From Tetracentron sinense (lineage: Eukaryota; Streptophyta; Magnoliopsida; Trochodendrales; Trochodendraceae), in NCBI GenBank assembly GCA_015143295.1, contig CM026573.1:4824434-4888433 (forward strand): a stretch of 64,000 bases of DNA. Reading direction: 5' to 3'. Positions 45,287 to 58,756 of this stretch are shown here, one piece after another (the stretch's first letter is position 1; every line of letters begins with the position of its first letter). The translations under genes were made by a program, and so were the position numbers. Below the pieces are notes generated by a model. That model made no database searches. It was not told the DNA's origin and saw nothing but the letters and a program-made list of their open reading frames with translations.

Positions 45287-48200
45287 TCATCTTCGCCGAT
45301 GGACGGGTGAATTGGACCTCGACCTCCTCCCCCTGCAATTGGATAGAATCATATTTCAACTATAAGAGGGAAAAAATATTGTCATAGATCGAAAAACGAT
45401 GTCTTCACCTGAGGTGCTTATTGTTATGATGCATAAGTATGCCTCAAATCATATATAACCCAATCTTAATCTTAAAAACAGACTCTGTCAAAATACCTGG
45501 TGGTCTCGAGAGAAGAGTAGGGAGAATGCCTGCGCTGAGAATGCTTGCTATGTGGAGACCGCGAAACTTGTCTAGAAATAAAAATCCATCATACTGATCC
45601 CGTAAGTTAAAAAGCATAATTTGATATAGGAAAAAAAAAGCTCAGCCCTACATAGAGTCAGCACTTCACAAGAGCTGGCCTGTTTGCATAAATTATCTGC
45701 TTCCCTAATCCTCCAGAAGGGAGAAGATGCCTTTACACCTTATCTAGACAGCAGATGCATCCGCAGGAGGATCTTTCTTGGCCCCACCCTCAATAGATAT
45801 CATCCATACTGGAGTCTTCTTTAATATCCCATTTTTGTCGTTTTACAGAGTATATTTGTAAAAGCATCATAAAGAGACGAGGCAGATTGGTCATTAATGT
45901 GCACCTTATGTTTGGACTTCAGAATTATTAAATGAAATACTTTCTCAAAAGTATCAGTCATCATTTCTCAATGTCCGTGGAATGTATACTATCTTTTGGT
46001 GATTTTAAGGGGTTTGAGCAAACTGGCTTCATTGAGTAAAACTTCCTAGTTTGCAAATACCTCTTGTCGTCAATATGAATTCCATTATATCCTCGAGGCC
46101 ATGCAAATTTTCCAGTTCAATGGAAATATTGCGTTACCCAAGCTTTTTAAAAAGTTTTAGAATTATCATAGAATAACCAACGAAGTAGATGACCAATACT
46201 GGTATCATCAAGAAGTAATCCTTGTCAACTTGAGAAAACAATGTGCTATAAAATCCATTATCACTTTCAAGTGATATTCATCCGACGTTTAGGTACTTCA
46301 CCTATACGGCACCCAAATTACAAGTCTAAAACTATAACACCAAGACTAAAGTAGCATATGAATGCAAGCCAATAAATTGCTATGTGTTTACGGTATTCAC
46401 CAGATTTGTGCCACTGCAGAATGTTTAAACTCATGCAATGAATTCATTTGTTTAAAAATTAAAGGAGTGTAGTTTCCAATTTGGCTACAGAAGGAAGTTG
46501 ATAAAACCACAAAAATATAAAGACTACGACACTCCATTCCAAGTTTGACTTTGGCACTACTGAGTTCATTCTCGTAATTAGGATTTCCAGGGTTCAAGGC
46601 CAGAATAATGAGCAAAGAATGAGAACAATCAAATTTACTTCCCGCCGGACAATGAAGAGCTAGTGCACTATATAGTAACGTGCATATTTGAAAGAGGTTC
46701 AAAAACTTCTTTACCCACATTTTATCCAAGCTAATTTACCAGAAAAGGGAAATGTGAAGGGGGGAAAAAAAAAAAACATCAACAAAGGGAAATGTGCATA
46801 ATTTGAAAAAGAAAACAAATATCAAATCATATCATAAGATTTGTGACCTTAATGACCATATAATTATCTTAATTCAGTGTATGATATCAACAAGAAACTA
46901 TGTGAATGCTTAAACAAACAAGTTAAGCGAGCAACAGCCATTTATTGCAACCCAAAAATTGAACAAATATAGTATCAGTAGCCTTTAACTCAAGTTACTT
47001 ATAATCTGATGTTTCAAATCTCATAAAATCTAGATCAAAACAATGAATCATGCAGAAAAATAATGACTTATGGGGAAAAGTACCTTCTCCTAAACCTAGT
47101 AGGTGATGGTGATAAGCTGCGTCTTTTTGAATGCATCTTCCTGCAATACACAACTGAATATGAAGAACTGCATACCAATTAAAAAAAAATATGAAGAACA
47201 GCATAACTAAAAGAAATAAGATAGAGAGAGAGAGAGAGAGAGAGAGGATTTATAATGGTGAACCTTTTCTTTGAATCCTCAGAAGCTTCATCGCTTGAAT
47301 CACTTGCATGACCACCCACTGAATCGTCCCTGCTATTTCTACCCCTACTGCCAACTGAAGAAGAGCGCTGTCTCTTGTGCCTGGCACCTTTGTGTCTCGA
47401 TCTATCCCCCCTTTCATCTTTGACTCGTTCTCTTTTCCTGTTACTATCTTCTTTGGCACTAGCCCTCTTAACTCTCTCAGATTCTTTTCTGTCATCCTTA
47501 CTATTGACATGAATAGACTTTTTTCTTGAACCAGTTTCCTTTGCTTTTTCCCCAGGTTTAACACTTTGCTCTTTCACTCTCTCCTTCGAGCCATTCCTTT
47601 CATGAGTCTTTTCCTTTCTTACATTCTTTTCATCCCGTCTCCTACGATCAATGGAATCAGAATGTTTCTCATCTACCCTAGCCTTACCACTTTCTGCATT
47701 TTTAATAAAGTCTTTACCAGCAGAACTTTTACTTTCATGTCCATTCTTGTCTGATTTGTTTCTGGCTTCTTTACCTTGAGAATCATCTGTCATTGAACTT
47801 TTAACACTAAAATTCCTCCCCGGTAGTTCAGGATTCATACAGGCCATTTCTCTAACAGTATCCTTCAACACAAAAGCATTTGAGCTCTCTGCCATCTTTC
47901 CAACCTCGACATTAATCTTTTCTCCCAGAATTCCCAAGACTCCCTTGACAGAAGATGGGGTGCCATTATTCTCATGGTCCAACTCTACATCCACCCTATT
48001 ATCACTCAACCCAACGTCTAGAACACTGTGATTATGTATGTGTCCACTTGGACAAGTCTTATTGTGATCGCTCTCCACATTTGTTGGATCTGCACAGTAC
48101 CTCTCAATTTCTGCTTGTGAACTGCCATTCTCAACTGTCTCAGGTATATCTTCTGAAAGCTTTTCAATGCTTGATTGCTGATGAACAGAATCTGTTTGTC

Positions 48201-51200
48201 TTGTATTTGGCATACTGGAACTGTCAATTTCTCCATCATCATCAGAGGCATAGTTTCCAAGACCCAACACATCTCCAGGGGAGCTGGAACTAGATTTTCC
48301 ACTAACATCTTCCGCTTCAGTTTCCTTGGCTTTAATTGGAATTAGAACTTTCGCAGAAGCTTTAGGCGTTGGAATCGATGGAGGCGATGGTGAAACCTTA
48401 TGATTTGGTGTGGCAGTGCTCTGGTCAACTGCAGCAGAGCAGAGTGATACCACACAAGTAATTTTAGGGAGTCACAATGCAATTTGAATGGTGCAGCTGT
48501 GAACAATAATAAACTAAGAGATATAGTGTTTACCTTCAACCGTCAGATCATCTTCGCAAAGAACTTTTGTCGCAATTTCGTCAAACAGCTCATCAGTAAC
48601 CTGTTCAAAAACATAAAAACTCAGAAGCAGCAACGATTAAATAATACATCGCCATTTTTCTAAGCAGCTACAACCTTCAAAAGAACTTCAGTTAGGACAC
48701 GTTTTATTTCCTGGTTAATTGCAGCCGTCCTTGCTGCTTCCACATCATCCTACATAGAGCAAGAGGAGACCTTGATTATATGTCCAGAAACAAATTCATT
48801 GTCACGAAGCAATAGGAAGTATACACTAATGACAATATCTCACGAAAACAAAAATTAAAAATTAAAAAATCAATGAGATTCATTTACCAAGAAAATAAGG
48901 TTTATTTTTTACAAAAGAGAATCATAACTAGTGGAAATCAAAATAAATCAGGATAAAGGAGGAAAAAATATGAGAAACAAATAACCTCATCGTCGTCATC
49001 ATCATCTTCAGTGGTCCTAGAAGATTCAATGCTTTTGCTGTCTGTCTGATAACTTTGCCTAGGAGATTTATCAATGCTTTCGTCTCCAATGGGTTGAAAA
49101 GGATCCTCCTCTGGATGCTCTTGGACAGAACTAGGGACGACAGCCTTTTTCTTAATTATTTCCTCTCGAAGCCAATTGGGTACTGAAGCCTGAAAAAAAT
49201 TTAACGATATGAAAGCCAGTAAAATTGTGTATTTCTTCAACCCTAAATTCTAAAACGCAGAAGTGCGTTTACCTTTTTGGGGCGTTCAGAAAGATTAAAA
49301 CCCCCATTTACATCTCCAAGAAAGGCTGCTGTAGGATGAAGTGCGGCTCCAGCACCAAGGCCAAAAGGTGCACCAACAGTTGGAATAGTGGGCCGAAAGC
49401 TTGCTCCAGGAATCCTCCCAAAGACTGGTGCAGCGTGTCCAGATGTGGGAGAAGGTGTAGGAAAGTTAGGATCAATCTGTAAATGGAAGCAAGAATTAGC
49501 CTTTTTACATCAAGGGTCTGGAAATGCAGGAAAATACACATTCAGAACTAAGACCTGCGGCCCTGATGGGATTGGTGGAACTGCAGGATAGACCACCCCT
49601 GGTGCAACTGAGGTAGTCCAAGCATGAATAGAGGACACAGATGCACTAGGGTCCATGCTGCCTCTAGGTCCCGCTGGATCAGGATGCAAATAACTGGATT
49701 GTGGATGTGGATCATGGCCATGAGAAATCCTTGGCGCAAATTCTAAAGGCCGATCACTCGGATCAATTATAGATTCAACATACTGATTGCCATATGTCAA
49801 ATGAGTCTGTTCCACCGAAATTGGTCTACCAGTAGCAGGATGTGTCAGTTGAGCATGGAGTTGTCCTTCATACAACTGCTCTTTTTGATCCCCAGCCTCC
49901 CCTTTACCTGCAATTAGATAAAACATCTGAAAAATCCAATGGCACTAAAAGCTTGAATCAACCAAGCATCCAGCCCCTCAGCACCTATGCGGACAAAATT
50001 CTACCTAATGCATAATTTTATGCACTAATAGAAACACAAAATTTTGAATTCTAAGAGATTATTAAACTTGCTGCCTAAATATACACAAGTCGGAAGAACA
50101 AACAACTGGATCCATAAAATCTAGTAAAAGGTTTTTTTGTCCTTCTTAACAACATAAACTTTTTACAGTCCAAAAAAAAAAAGGGGGCGGGGTGGGGGGA
50201 GAGAGAGAGAGAAAGAAATACAATTATACAAGAATGAATAAAATCCACAAATAGACTAAAGGCCAAATTCATATTAATTTGTGGAACATTTTGCAGTGCG
50301 ATTTACACAGGCAACAGTTGCTCTAAGCCTCTAACCTCAAAAAAATTGTATATAAATTAGTATTGATTTCAGTCATATTTTCAGCCATATGATTCTAGCT
50401 TCCAGACCATGACTCAGTTAAGCAACCAGGTGACACCATCCCCATGTGTTTGTAGGCCGGTGACACCATCCCCATGTGTTTGTAGACCGGTGACATCATC
50501 CCCATGTGTCTGTAGACCTCTAGCGAGTAAAGGATAAAAGTGACTGTATAGGTGATTTTCACCCATAATGGAAATAGCAACAATTGGTTCAACACAAATA
50601 GATAATTATCAATAAGAAAGGAAAAAAAATCCAAAACTATGCAAATGATAAGATACGAAAGAAAAATGGAAAGTAGAATCGAGAAATGAAGGCCTCTTGA
50701 TCCACAAGAAACAACTTGATCAGACTCAGTGTTGGCCAGCCTCTTTGCCTTTTGAGGGATATGAATGAAGGAATTAAGGATAAATAAATCAATTTCTTCT
50801 AAAACATACACCACTCCAAAAGAATTTTCTGCAATTGATTAAGAAATTTCATATAGGTCCAGCTTAACATAATACCAAGACATATCTGTTAGGTTATTGG
50901 GTTTCATGAATTCTTGTAAATAGGGTATCTTTGATGTTATCTTTTATTTTCGTTACGGTTTTAAAACAACACGCTAGACATCATAAAATCCTCAAAATAT
51001 TGATGAATACTTTACCTCAGTTGGTAATATCTGATTATGGAATACCAACATACTTGGGTTTGAAACCCTTGACCAACAAGTCTTGGGTAATGGAACCACT
51101 TGCAACACCTTAAACAAATAAAAAAAGTGGAAACAATATAACTCTCTCGACTGTCATCTACAAGTATTCCACTAAGAATGCAAAAGGTTTAAATTTACCA

Positions 51201-53070
51201 TCAAGACCTAAGTTTCTATAACACTGCGGGAGATGTCATCCACCTCTTAATAATCTTAAAAACACATTCTTCATATTCTGCAACTTACCAAGAAATTTAA
51301 TTGAAATTTCATGTAGACAACTAAACAACATTTTGGGACATTAAAAATCTTAAAACTCAAACAATACTGATGATGGATAAATACTTTACTTATCCAACAT
51401 TGCAATGAGAGAAAATAAAGATCTACTTTAACCAATAAACTGAAAAAAGAAGGGTCCATATGTAATACGTGTGAGTGGATCTTTTGTAAATACAAAAACT
51501 ACTATGTTGGAACCTGAAATGCCCTAAATGAGACTTTACTTCAGATCAAGCATTTTGGAAAACCAATTCGAGAAAATTTTGGTATAAGGTGCAATATAAA
51601 CACACTTTCTTCCCTCATTCAAATAACTCCCATTAATTACGATCCAATATGGAAGCACCACAAAGGCCATCCCGGAAGAATCCAAAAAAAATAAGACAAT
51701 ATACATTCAAGGATTTTCTCCTCCACCATAATGCATATCTTCAACATGTTAGTTTATTATTTTTAAAAGATAATATACATTCCAAAATTGTAATTCATGA
51801 ACAGTTGCGATACACCATTCTCCTTCCACTTTGTAACCTGGTTCAATAGAGGAAAACATGCAAGAGGAAGCAGTAGAATAGTGCATCTCAGCTGCAGTGA
51901 TAAAGGTGCTTGGCATCCACTAATAGAAAAAGTAGCACAGAATCCTGAATTCATAACTTGAGCAACAGAATTCCTCTATCCAGAAATTGAAAAATGACGA
52001 ATCGTTACTCTCATTGCAAGCCAGCCTAAGGGAGAAACTCATTCACACCGTGGTTCATATGTCAGCAGAAGAACCATGAAAGTAGAAAAAAAGATGGAGG
52101 GAATGATTATTTAAAACAATAAAACTATGAAGAATCCACACATTAAATTTGGATAGAGATGCAGATCCTTAAGGCTTTTTTATACTAATAATGAGATTTG
52201 TATTAAGAATGAAATGCAGATCCAAAAGGTCTAAAACTCATAAACAGCATATGTTGAATCTTGACGGTAGCTCCATAAAAGGTCCAAACTAAAAAAAAAT
52301 TGACTATATTTGCAAAGAGCTTGAAGTGGCTATGTCACAATGCAGAGAACAATAAATAAGCATAACTAAGTTCCACAGCAGCAGTTCTTGAGTACAAGCT
52401 TCACACACAAATTCAAAATGCTAAGTAAAGCATTACCTGTAACAGAAGAATAACTAGAAGGTACCTCCTGCTGATAAATGGATGAGCTCGTAGGAACACT
52501 TTCTTGATGAAGATAAACAGGATTTGAATCTGCAGCCAAAGCTCCATCTCTAGCAGTATAAGATAAATGCCCATCTGAAACATAAGAAGATGGTCCAGAG
52601 CTGAAGGATGTGGACTCCTGCAGATGATTTGCTGGTGATCTGTGAAGATTTGGAGCAGAAAATGCGAACTGTTGATAACTTGAAGATGGAAGTGATGATT
52701 GATGAATATCTGTGTAATGAGGATCAATAGTTTGTTGATACTGATCATGATAAACATGATTGTGTTCTTCTGGTCTGTCAACGGGTGTAAACTGTGACTG
52801 CGGATGCTGATTTTCAATTTCTGTTTTAGCAGAAGCCCATGCTCTGGCCCTGGCAGCCCAATCTTCCTCATTGTTATGGGGAATGTTTCTATCTGCCGTT
52901 ACAGAGACCATTAAAAGCCAAAGTTTATTAGCAGAAGGTAGATTCAGGAAAAAAATTGCAGTTCTAGCAGTATTCTGTAGGAAAAAAGAAAATACATTAA
53001 AACATAGAAGAGATATGGCTCACATGTGAAGCAGCAGGCTCTGCAACATTCATCCTATTTGTCTCATGTC

Positions 53071-53106
<36 letters not shown>

Positions 53107-56100
53107 TGTGTATGTGTGTGTGTGTGTGCATACAGTTACTGTCAAACCAGTTTGAGTTGCTAGGTAAACATAGGACATTTCTTTTCTCTTCAACAACACT
53201 GGTTGTTTTTGGTTTAACCACTCTTAAATCTAAGATCCATGATTTTCTCCCAAGATCCAACAGAAATCATTTGGCAGATCCATGACGCTTAAATCTTGAC
53301 AAAAGCTTGCCAATATATGGCAGGCACAACTGTTTTTCAAAAGACCTTAGTAGGCTCTGGCCTTAATTTTCTCCCAGCATTAAAAATCTTTTATCAGTAA
53401 GCATAGACTGTACAACGTATTCCTTATCTATCCATATGAAAGCCCAAAAAGTAGGTTATTTAAATCTACAAGGGGAACACAAGTCTCTGGCCAAAAGAGT
53501 ATATCAAACAAGTAGTTTTTTAATAAGCTTTTGTTCATGGAGCAGATATGTGCACCACTTTCACAATCAGTTGAGCATGTCAACATGGCGATCAGGTGAG
53601 TACCTTATTCTTCTCCTACCTTATGTTATTGTTGTGTTTACTTCAATAGCAATTAATGACTATCTAGAAATATTTTAATCACATTTTCATACTATATCAG
53701 TATATATTCTCGCATATTATCAATGCCATCTATATAATTCTCTTCATGTGTCAGTTTATATGGGGCCAAGTTAGACATTGTGTCCAATATAAACAACCCA
53801 TGTGAGTGTCCTTCAAATTATACGATCAATGGATCAAGCATAGATCCATAACCAACAATTCTTCTCCAGAAGTTCATATTGGTGTCCCTCGTAATCTGAT
53901 AACCATGAAGCGGAAACAGCATCAGAAACACAAGTGGTTAACAAATATGCACCACCAAAACCCCCCAATAACTAGCCTTGAGATTCAGTATGACAAAATT
54001 ACATGTACCCACTTGAAATTATATAACTGAATCGATTGAGACAGTTGATGCAGACAATAACCACCAGACAAATTGTGAAATGGTATATCACCGAACACAG
54101 TGGTTTCTGCAAAAGCAGCAAAGCCTGCCAGTAAGACTTCTATAGAGATCATGTTTCAATTTATCAGGGACCGAGAGGAAGGATAACAGTTATGATAGGA
54201 GTATCCCTTCATAGAACTTGTTGGAAAACGCAAGTAAAAGGTATCAACTGGACGAGCCACATCAATCTACCCATGCAGCAACCTTGCAAGAATTGTTTCT
54301 ATGGTTAGGTAGTATTGGCATGCACACCCATATATTGGTTTGCCTTTTTTAACCCATTAATACATAGGTTGAGCTTGGATTGAGGGTGTTTCTACCCTAC
54401 ATAAAACTGCCCCGACCAAACCCGCACACAACTCAATCCAACCCATTACCACCCCTAGCTAGAGGATAAGCAATTTTAAAGCCACAATAGCACTTGAAGA
54501 TTTTAAAATGTTTGTAACGATAGAAATGTTTAGTTGATTGGATTGAATTGTGATGGGGTGATGTGGGGGCCTAAGTTGAGACGGGGTTTAAATGATTAGG
54601 AAATTGATGATTTTGGTAAGCTCATAGAGCGCATGTGGTCGTCTCTCTCGGTTTCTCAAGACAGACTACAAAACTTAGTCTAGAAGAAACAATGGTCAAT
54701 TCTCAGTGAGATCTCTAATAAAGTTGCTCGGGTCAGTTCTTTCTGATTCATTTCCTCATAGAACTGTGTGGAATCCAGGCATTCCCTTGAATGTATCTTT
54801 CTTTCTATTGACTACATTTTTGGATAAGATTCTAACCTGTGACCACTTGAAAATTGTGGGTGGAGAATGGTCAATCGTTGTTTTATGTGCCTTCAAGCTG
54901 AAGAGTCGATAGATCACTTGCTCTTGCATTGCCCTATTGCATGTCAGATTTGGGTTTTTTTCTCTTCCGAGTAGGCGTGGATTGGATTTTTCCTTCTTCA
55001 TTTCACAGCTTATTAAATTGTTAGTCTCTGGTAAGTGGGAATAGTTTTAGGTTGGTTAACTGGTTAGTTCTGCCCAGTTTCATATCATACAGTCAATAGA
55101 GAGATGAACAAGAGAGTTTTTTAGGACTCCCAATCTACTACTTCACGAATTTGATCAAGGATCCGAACACTTGTTACGGAGTGGTGTTCCAATCATCATG
55201 AAGGAGTGGATCCGGGAAAAGTGTTCCCATGTTTTTTGTTTGTTTCTCTTTTTTTGGGTTCACGAGCTTGTGAACTCTCTTGCTATTCTACTATTGTAGT
55301 TCCTTATTATCAATATTAATATACACGCTTGATTACCGATTAAAAAAACGATAGAGATGTTGAACTTTTAAGTAGATTTATTTTTGATCAATAACTTTAA
55401 GCAGATTTTTAATGCACGTGAAAAAAAATTTGATTGGTAAAGCATATGTGAGCATAAAATATATGGAAAAAGGAAGCAATACAAAGAGCTCAATCAATGC
55501 AAGGGGTCACAAGAGCATGAACCCAAAGGCAAAGCAAGCAAAAGAGGGTAAAATAAAAGAGAAAAGTAACATCGTAAGATAATAAAAAAGACAAAAGACC
55601 AAGACCAAGCTTGTACTGGATCACTCTAAGACAGATAAATCCACCTCCTCGGGGTCCCCCTCTCTCCTCACAGAGCACCAATCCGAGATAAGACAGCGAA
55701 TTGCCACGCACGTCCTCTGGGAAGAGCTTGCCGCAAAAGCCCATTAAGCTACTTAATTAAGCACGAATCTAAGAGCTTGACAGCCCAGACTTATTAAGAC
55801 CTTAAATTAAGCATTAAGACGTGCAAAAATTATGTTCCCAAACAAGCTGAACCACTGAAATTAAGCATTAAGCTCTATTAAGACCTTAAATTAAGCATTC
55901 CCAAACGCTACCTTGTGTTGGATGCATTTGTATCCCTTATGGACAGCTTTACTTTTTTCCTTTTAATTAAATTGAGTATACCTTTTTATTTCAAGAAACC
56001 ACTATCAAGAAAATAAGAAAAAGGTCACCAGCAAGCAATGTCCTAAGTTGAATTTACCTTAAATATAACACACTATTTGGTTGAGACTTGAGAGAAAGTG

Positions 56101-58381
56101 CTTCATAAAGTTACAATACAAAATTAGAATTAGCTAACTCTTATTAAATTTCACATGTGAGAGGACTAACAAATCTCTAGATAAAATGTCTTGGAAAAGC
56201 ATTTAATAACCAAAAATCTATGCAGATATTGATGTAAGGAAGAGTACAGTATGTAAACAATATATAGGAAATAAAAATGATGGCATCTCTTTTTCTTTTT
56301 TTTTAACCAATGGATTTCTACGCAATATGTTGCATTTTTACAACTAACCTGGGTATTCCCAACCTTGGTGGTGGGCCCAATTTGGATTGCCCCATGCCTA
56401 GAAGAAAACTAAAAAGTTAGTCGATAAATCAAGAAGATAACTAGAAAAGGCCTATTCTGCATCATTTTGTTATAGACCATCCAGTACCAAGGAATTTAGA
56501 GTAAGAATCAAAAGACTACCTACTGTAGTGGTGTCCCAAAAGCAGAAGAAAACGAATGTGGGACAATGCACAACAAATATAGATTTCTTTTAATGGTAAC
56601 GAGAAATATACATAAACAATGCTCTTTGAGATGTAGTAGATGCTTTACACAAATTTTACCACATAAGGATCAATAAATAGGCTCCAAAAAGAATCCAATT
56701 TCAAAATATATAGAGTCCATACTGATAATATGACAGTATTACTAGATGCCCTCATATTTCAGGTGGGGGAAAGACAATCTAAAGAAAATGTATTGAGCAG
56801 AAGCACACAACATCAAGTCCTTGCCACCAGTGCATGCCAAAAAAATGGGAAAATTAATGCCTGATGCAGAAACTCGACATCCATTAGAACCCATGAAGAT
56901 TACAACCAAAGCATAAGCTTAGGCATTCGGTCATGGGAAAACTGAATAATAAGTAGAGAACACAATTTGTGCACTTAAAAGCTTAAAGGTATCATATATA
57001 TTAATCAAAGGGGAAATAGGAGGGGGAGGAGTTGGAATTGTCACATAAACGACAATTCCTTTCCTTCTAGATACTCCACGATATAGCTCCAGGTAGTAGA
57101 GCCCAAATTACTTCCTTATCCCCCCACCAGGGGCATCAAGTGTCAACCCGATAAGAAGCTCAGAAAGGAGAGGGGGAAGACCCACTCCACACCTAACCGA
57201 GAGAGAAAGAAAGTCCAAAGCCCAAAGACAAACAAAATCATGGACCTTTTGAAGTTGAACACAACCTATGGGATGTAACGGGCAGACCGTGGGTCAGTGG
57301 GCCCTTGAAGACTTGCGACAGAATTGATATATTAGATCTGATAAGAGGATACATCTTCTTTCAGAAACTCTTATAAATCCTCATAGTGCCTACATAAAAA
57401 TGAACTAATAAAACTTTGCAACCAATTCCCAAGGGGAGATACAATGTATTCTACGAATCAGGTAAGGAGGCACCTTCACGTGCCAGTGTTGTTGTTTATG
57501 TGTACATACAATCTATTCTCTAATTGTAAACAAAATATAACAGAAGTTGGACTACGAACAATAAACGGCACTAAGAAATGCCAATGAATCTTGATTCCAG
57601 TGCAAGTCTGAAGGAAAAAGATCAAAAAAATAAAATTTACAATTTCAATATGTTTGGTTGCCGAGAAAAGAAGTAAAAACACGGAAAAGAGAAGAAAATT
57701 CGACAAAACACAACTAAAAATTGTATTATAAATCCAAAAATTTCTTTTCTGTTCCATGTTTTTACCTAACCCTAGCTCAAGATAGTACATAAGAAATATT
57801 ATCAGCATTGAGAAGTTGTTTTTTCCTATTGTTTTAGGGCAGAAAAAAGCTTCATTTTTGCAATTGGAAGAGGAAAAAGATAAAAAGTGAGACCATAGAA
57901 TTAGAAGGAAAGACAAAACCCTAGAAATTTGAAGGTTCAAATGAAGAATCTAAACTAATTATGAAGTGATAAGAGAGGAAATGAAGATTTTGTTTACCTG
58001 ATTGGGCTGGGGATAAGCCTGGGGATTATAATGGTGAGGAGGAGGAGGAGGAGGAGGCATGTGGGGACGAGGAGGAGGAGGGTACTGGTTCTGGTGGGGG
58101 TACGCAGGATAAGGATTGTGGTGGGGTGTAGGATAAGCAGCCGGAGGAATGTGATGATGATCGGAGAGAGGTACCCATTGCGTCTGCTGGTGAGGAGGTG
58201 GCGGCGGCTGAGGCTGAGGCTGAGGCTGAGACGGATGGTATTGAAACTGCCCGGAATACCATGGTCCTTGATGCGGCGATGGTCTCGGTGGCTGGTGGTG
58301 GTATTGAGGATCACCCATCGGTGGTATTTGCGCTGCTGGTGGTGGTGGTTTCGTGAATCTGTTTTGAACAAGTGCGTCCAT
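45287..58381 (-). CDS. large proline-rich / arginine-serine-rich nuclear protein
   Basis: Twelve exons: 57998-58381, 56349-56397, 52437-52892, 49555-49907, 49273-49476, 48986-49189, 48675-48749, 48534-48600, 47264-48428, 47084-47140, 45497-45571, 45287-45332. All have GT-AG borders; they sum to 3135 bp (1044 aa, stop TGA). Order: a Pro/His/Gln/Tyr-rich head (1-128), AWGNPNWAHHQGWEYP then EEDWAARARAWASAK (about 130-165), a Gln/Ser-rich part, the conserved RPKKASVPNWLREEIIKKKA (about 480-498), an acidic run of six Asp, AARTAAINQEIKRVLTEVLL, a long Lys/Arg/Glu/Asp/Ser region (SRHKGARHKRQRSSS), and an RS tail ending RGRRSRSNSPVHRRR. RS and proline-rich tracts suggest a nuclear, splicing- or mRNA-linked role; that is inference. 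The family is known in plants, sometimes labelled cyclin-related, without a defined function. An in-frame ATG at 58483 could add 34 aa. Confidence 0.9.
47222..47247. repeat. (AG)n microsatellite in intron 9 of the RS-rich gene
   Basis: About 12 AG units begin about 17 bases beyond the exon 9 donor site (exon ends at 47264). On the transcript strand it is a (CU)n tract close to a 5' splice site. Confidence 0.8.
50429..50518. repeat. three tandem 30-bp units in intron 3 of the RS-rich gene
   Basis: Three contiguous copies (50429-50458, 50459-50488, 50489-50518) of GGTGACACCATCCCCATGTG TTTGTAGRCC, with one to three changes. The unit is a multiple of three and reads open (YKHMGMVSPA) in one frame, but it is intronic. 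There are no spacers, so it is a plain minisatellite. Confidence 0.85.
53074..53128. repeat. compound (AT)n-(TG)n microsatellite
   Basis: About 14 AT units followed directly by GCGTGTG and about ten TG units, within intron 2 of the RS-rich gene. Confidence 0.9.
54531..55346 (+). mobile_element. 5'-truncated LINE with zf-RVT domain
   Basis: A 15-bp duplication AACGATAGAAATGTT (54516-54530) / AACGATAGAGATGTT (55347-55361) flanks it, and it ends in an A-rich tail. Between about 54765 and 54950 a shifted frame reads as the zinc-binding reverse-transcriptase tail of plant L1-type LINEs: VWNPGIPLNVSFFLL, KILTCDHLKI, then in another frame CLQAEESIDHLLLHCPIACQ with the usual C-x2-C...H-x4-C spacing. 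It is inserted antisense to the RS-rich gene. Non-functional. Confidence 0.85.
56398..57997 (-). other. intron 1 of the RS-rich gene
   Basis: A 1600-bp intron. It includes a one-ended TATGTTTGGTTGC MITE relative at about 57649-57770 (TATGTTTGGTTGCCGAGAAA) and purine-rich sequence at about 57000-57200. No exon is recognised inside. Confidence 0.6.
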
Positions 58382-58435
58382 CTCAAATAGGTGTGCGGTG
58401 TGCCCTTCTCTGATCTCTCCTCTACTCCGAATACC

Positions 58436-58710
58436 TAACTCGTATAACCCGAACCCGATTAGGCATTTCTTACCCTCTCCCATTACTTATTTACTTACTT
58501 ACTATAAAACCCAAAGAGGTAGGTGGATACGTGGCGGCTCTAGGAAGGTTTGAGAACACGTGGCAGATTTATACCGAATACCAAACTCGTATAACCCGAA
58601 CCCGATTAGGCATTTCTTACCCTCTCCCATTACTTACTTACTTACTATAAAACCCTAAGAGGTAGGTGGATACGTGGCGGCTCTAGGAAGGTTTGAGAAC
58701 ACGTGGCAGA
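58436..58710. repeat. tandem duplication of the RS-rich gene promoter/leader, 138-bp unit
   Basis: Two copies (58436-58573 and 58574-about 58710) of the same unit, over 95 percent alike by eye. On the minus strand each has TATAAATCTGCCACGTGTTC (a TATA box overlapping a CACGTG G-box), GCCACGTATCC, and an ATG opening GEGKKCLIGFG. The copy next to the gene lies 55 bp above the ATG at 58381. Small unit differences (ACTTATTTACTTACTTAC against ACTTACTTACTTAC) show some age. Confidence 0.85.
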
Positions 58711-58756
58711 TTTATAGAGTGTTTCCTTAATCCCTCTCTTTAATAAGAAATGTTTC

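Larger units (their letters stand above)
52893..56348 (-). other. intron 2 of the RS-rich gene
   Basis: This 3456-bp intron between a 49-bp exon and exon 3 holds an (AT)n/(TG)n microsatellite (53074-53128), a truncated antisense LINE (54531-55346), a possible hAT right end near 54330-54460 (ACCCATTACCACCCCTA), and a block at about 55440-55745 sharing words with the PHT2;1 intron. No exon is seen inside. Confidence 0.7.

Noticed and set aside
50429-50518. possible CRISPR-like array
   Set aside because: The three units are directly joined without spacers and lie in a plant intron; it is a minisatellite.
58031-58390. 119-aa arginine-rich plus-strand frame
   Set aside because: It is antisense to the proline/histidine-rich first exon of the RS-rich gene; the arginine runs are the reverse complement of proline codons.
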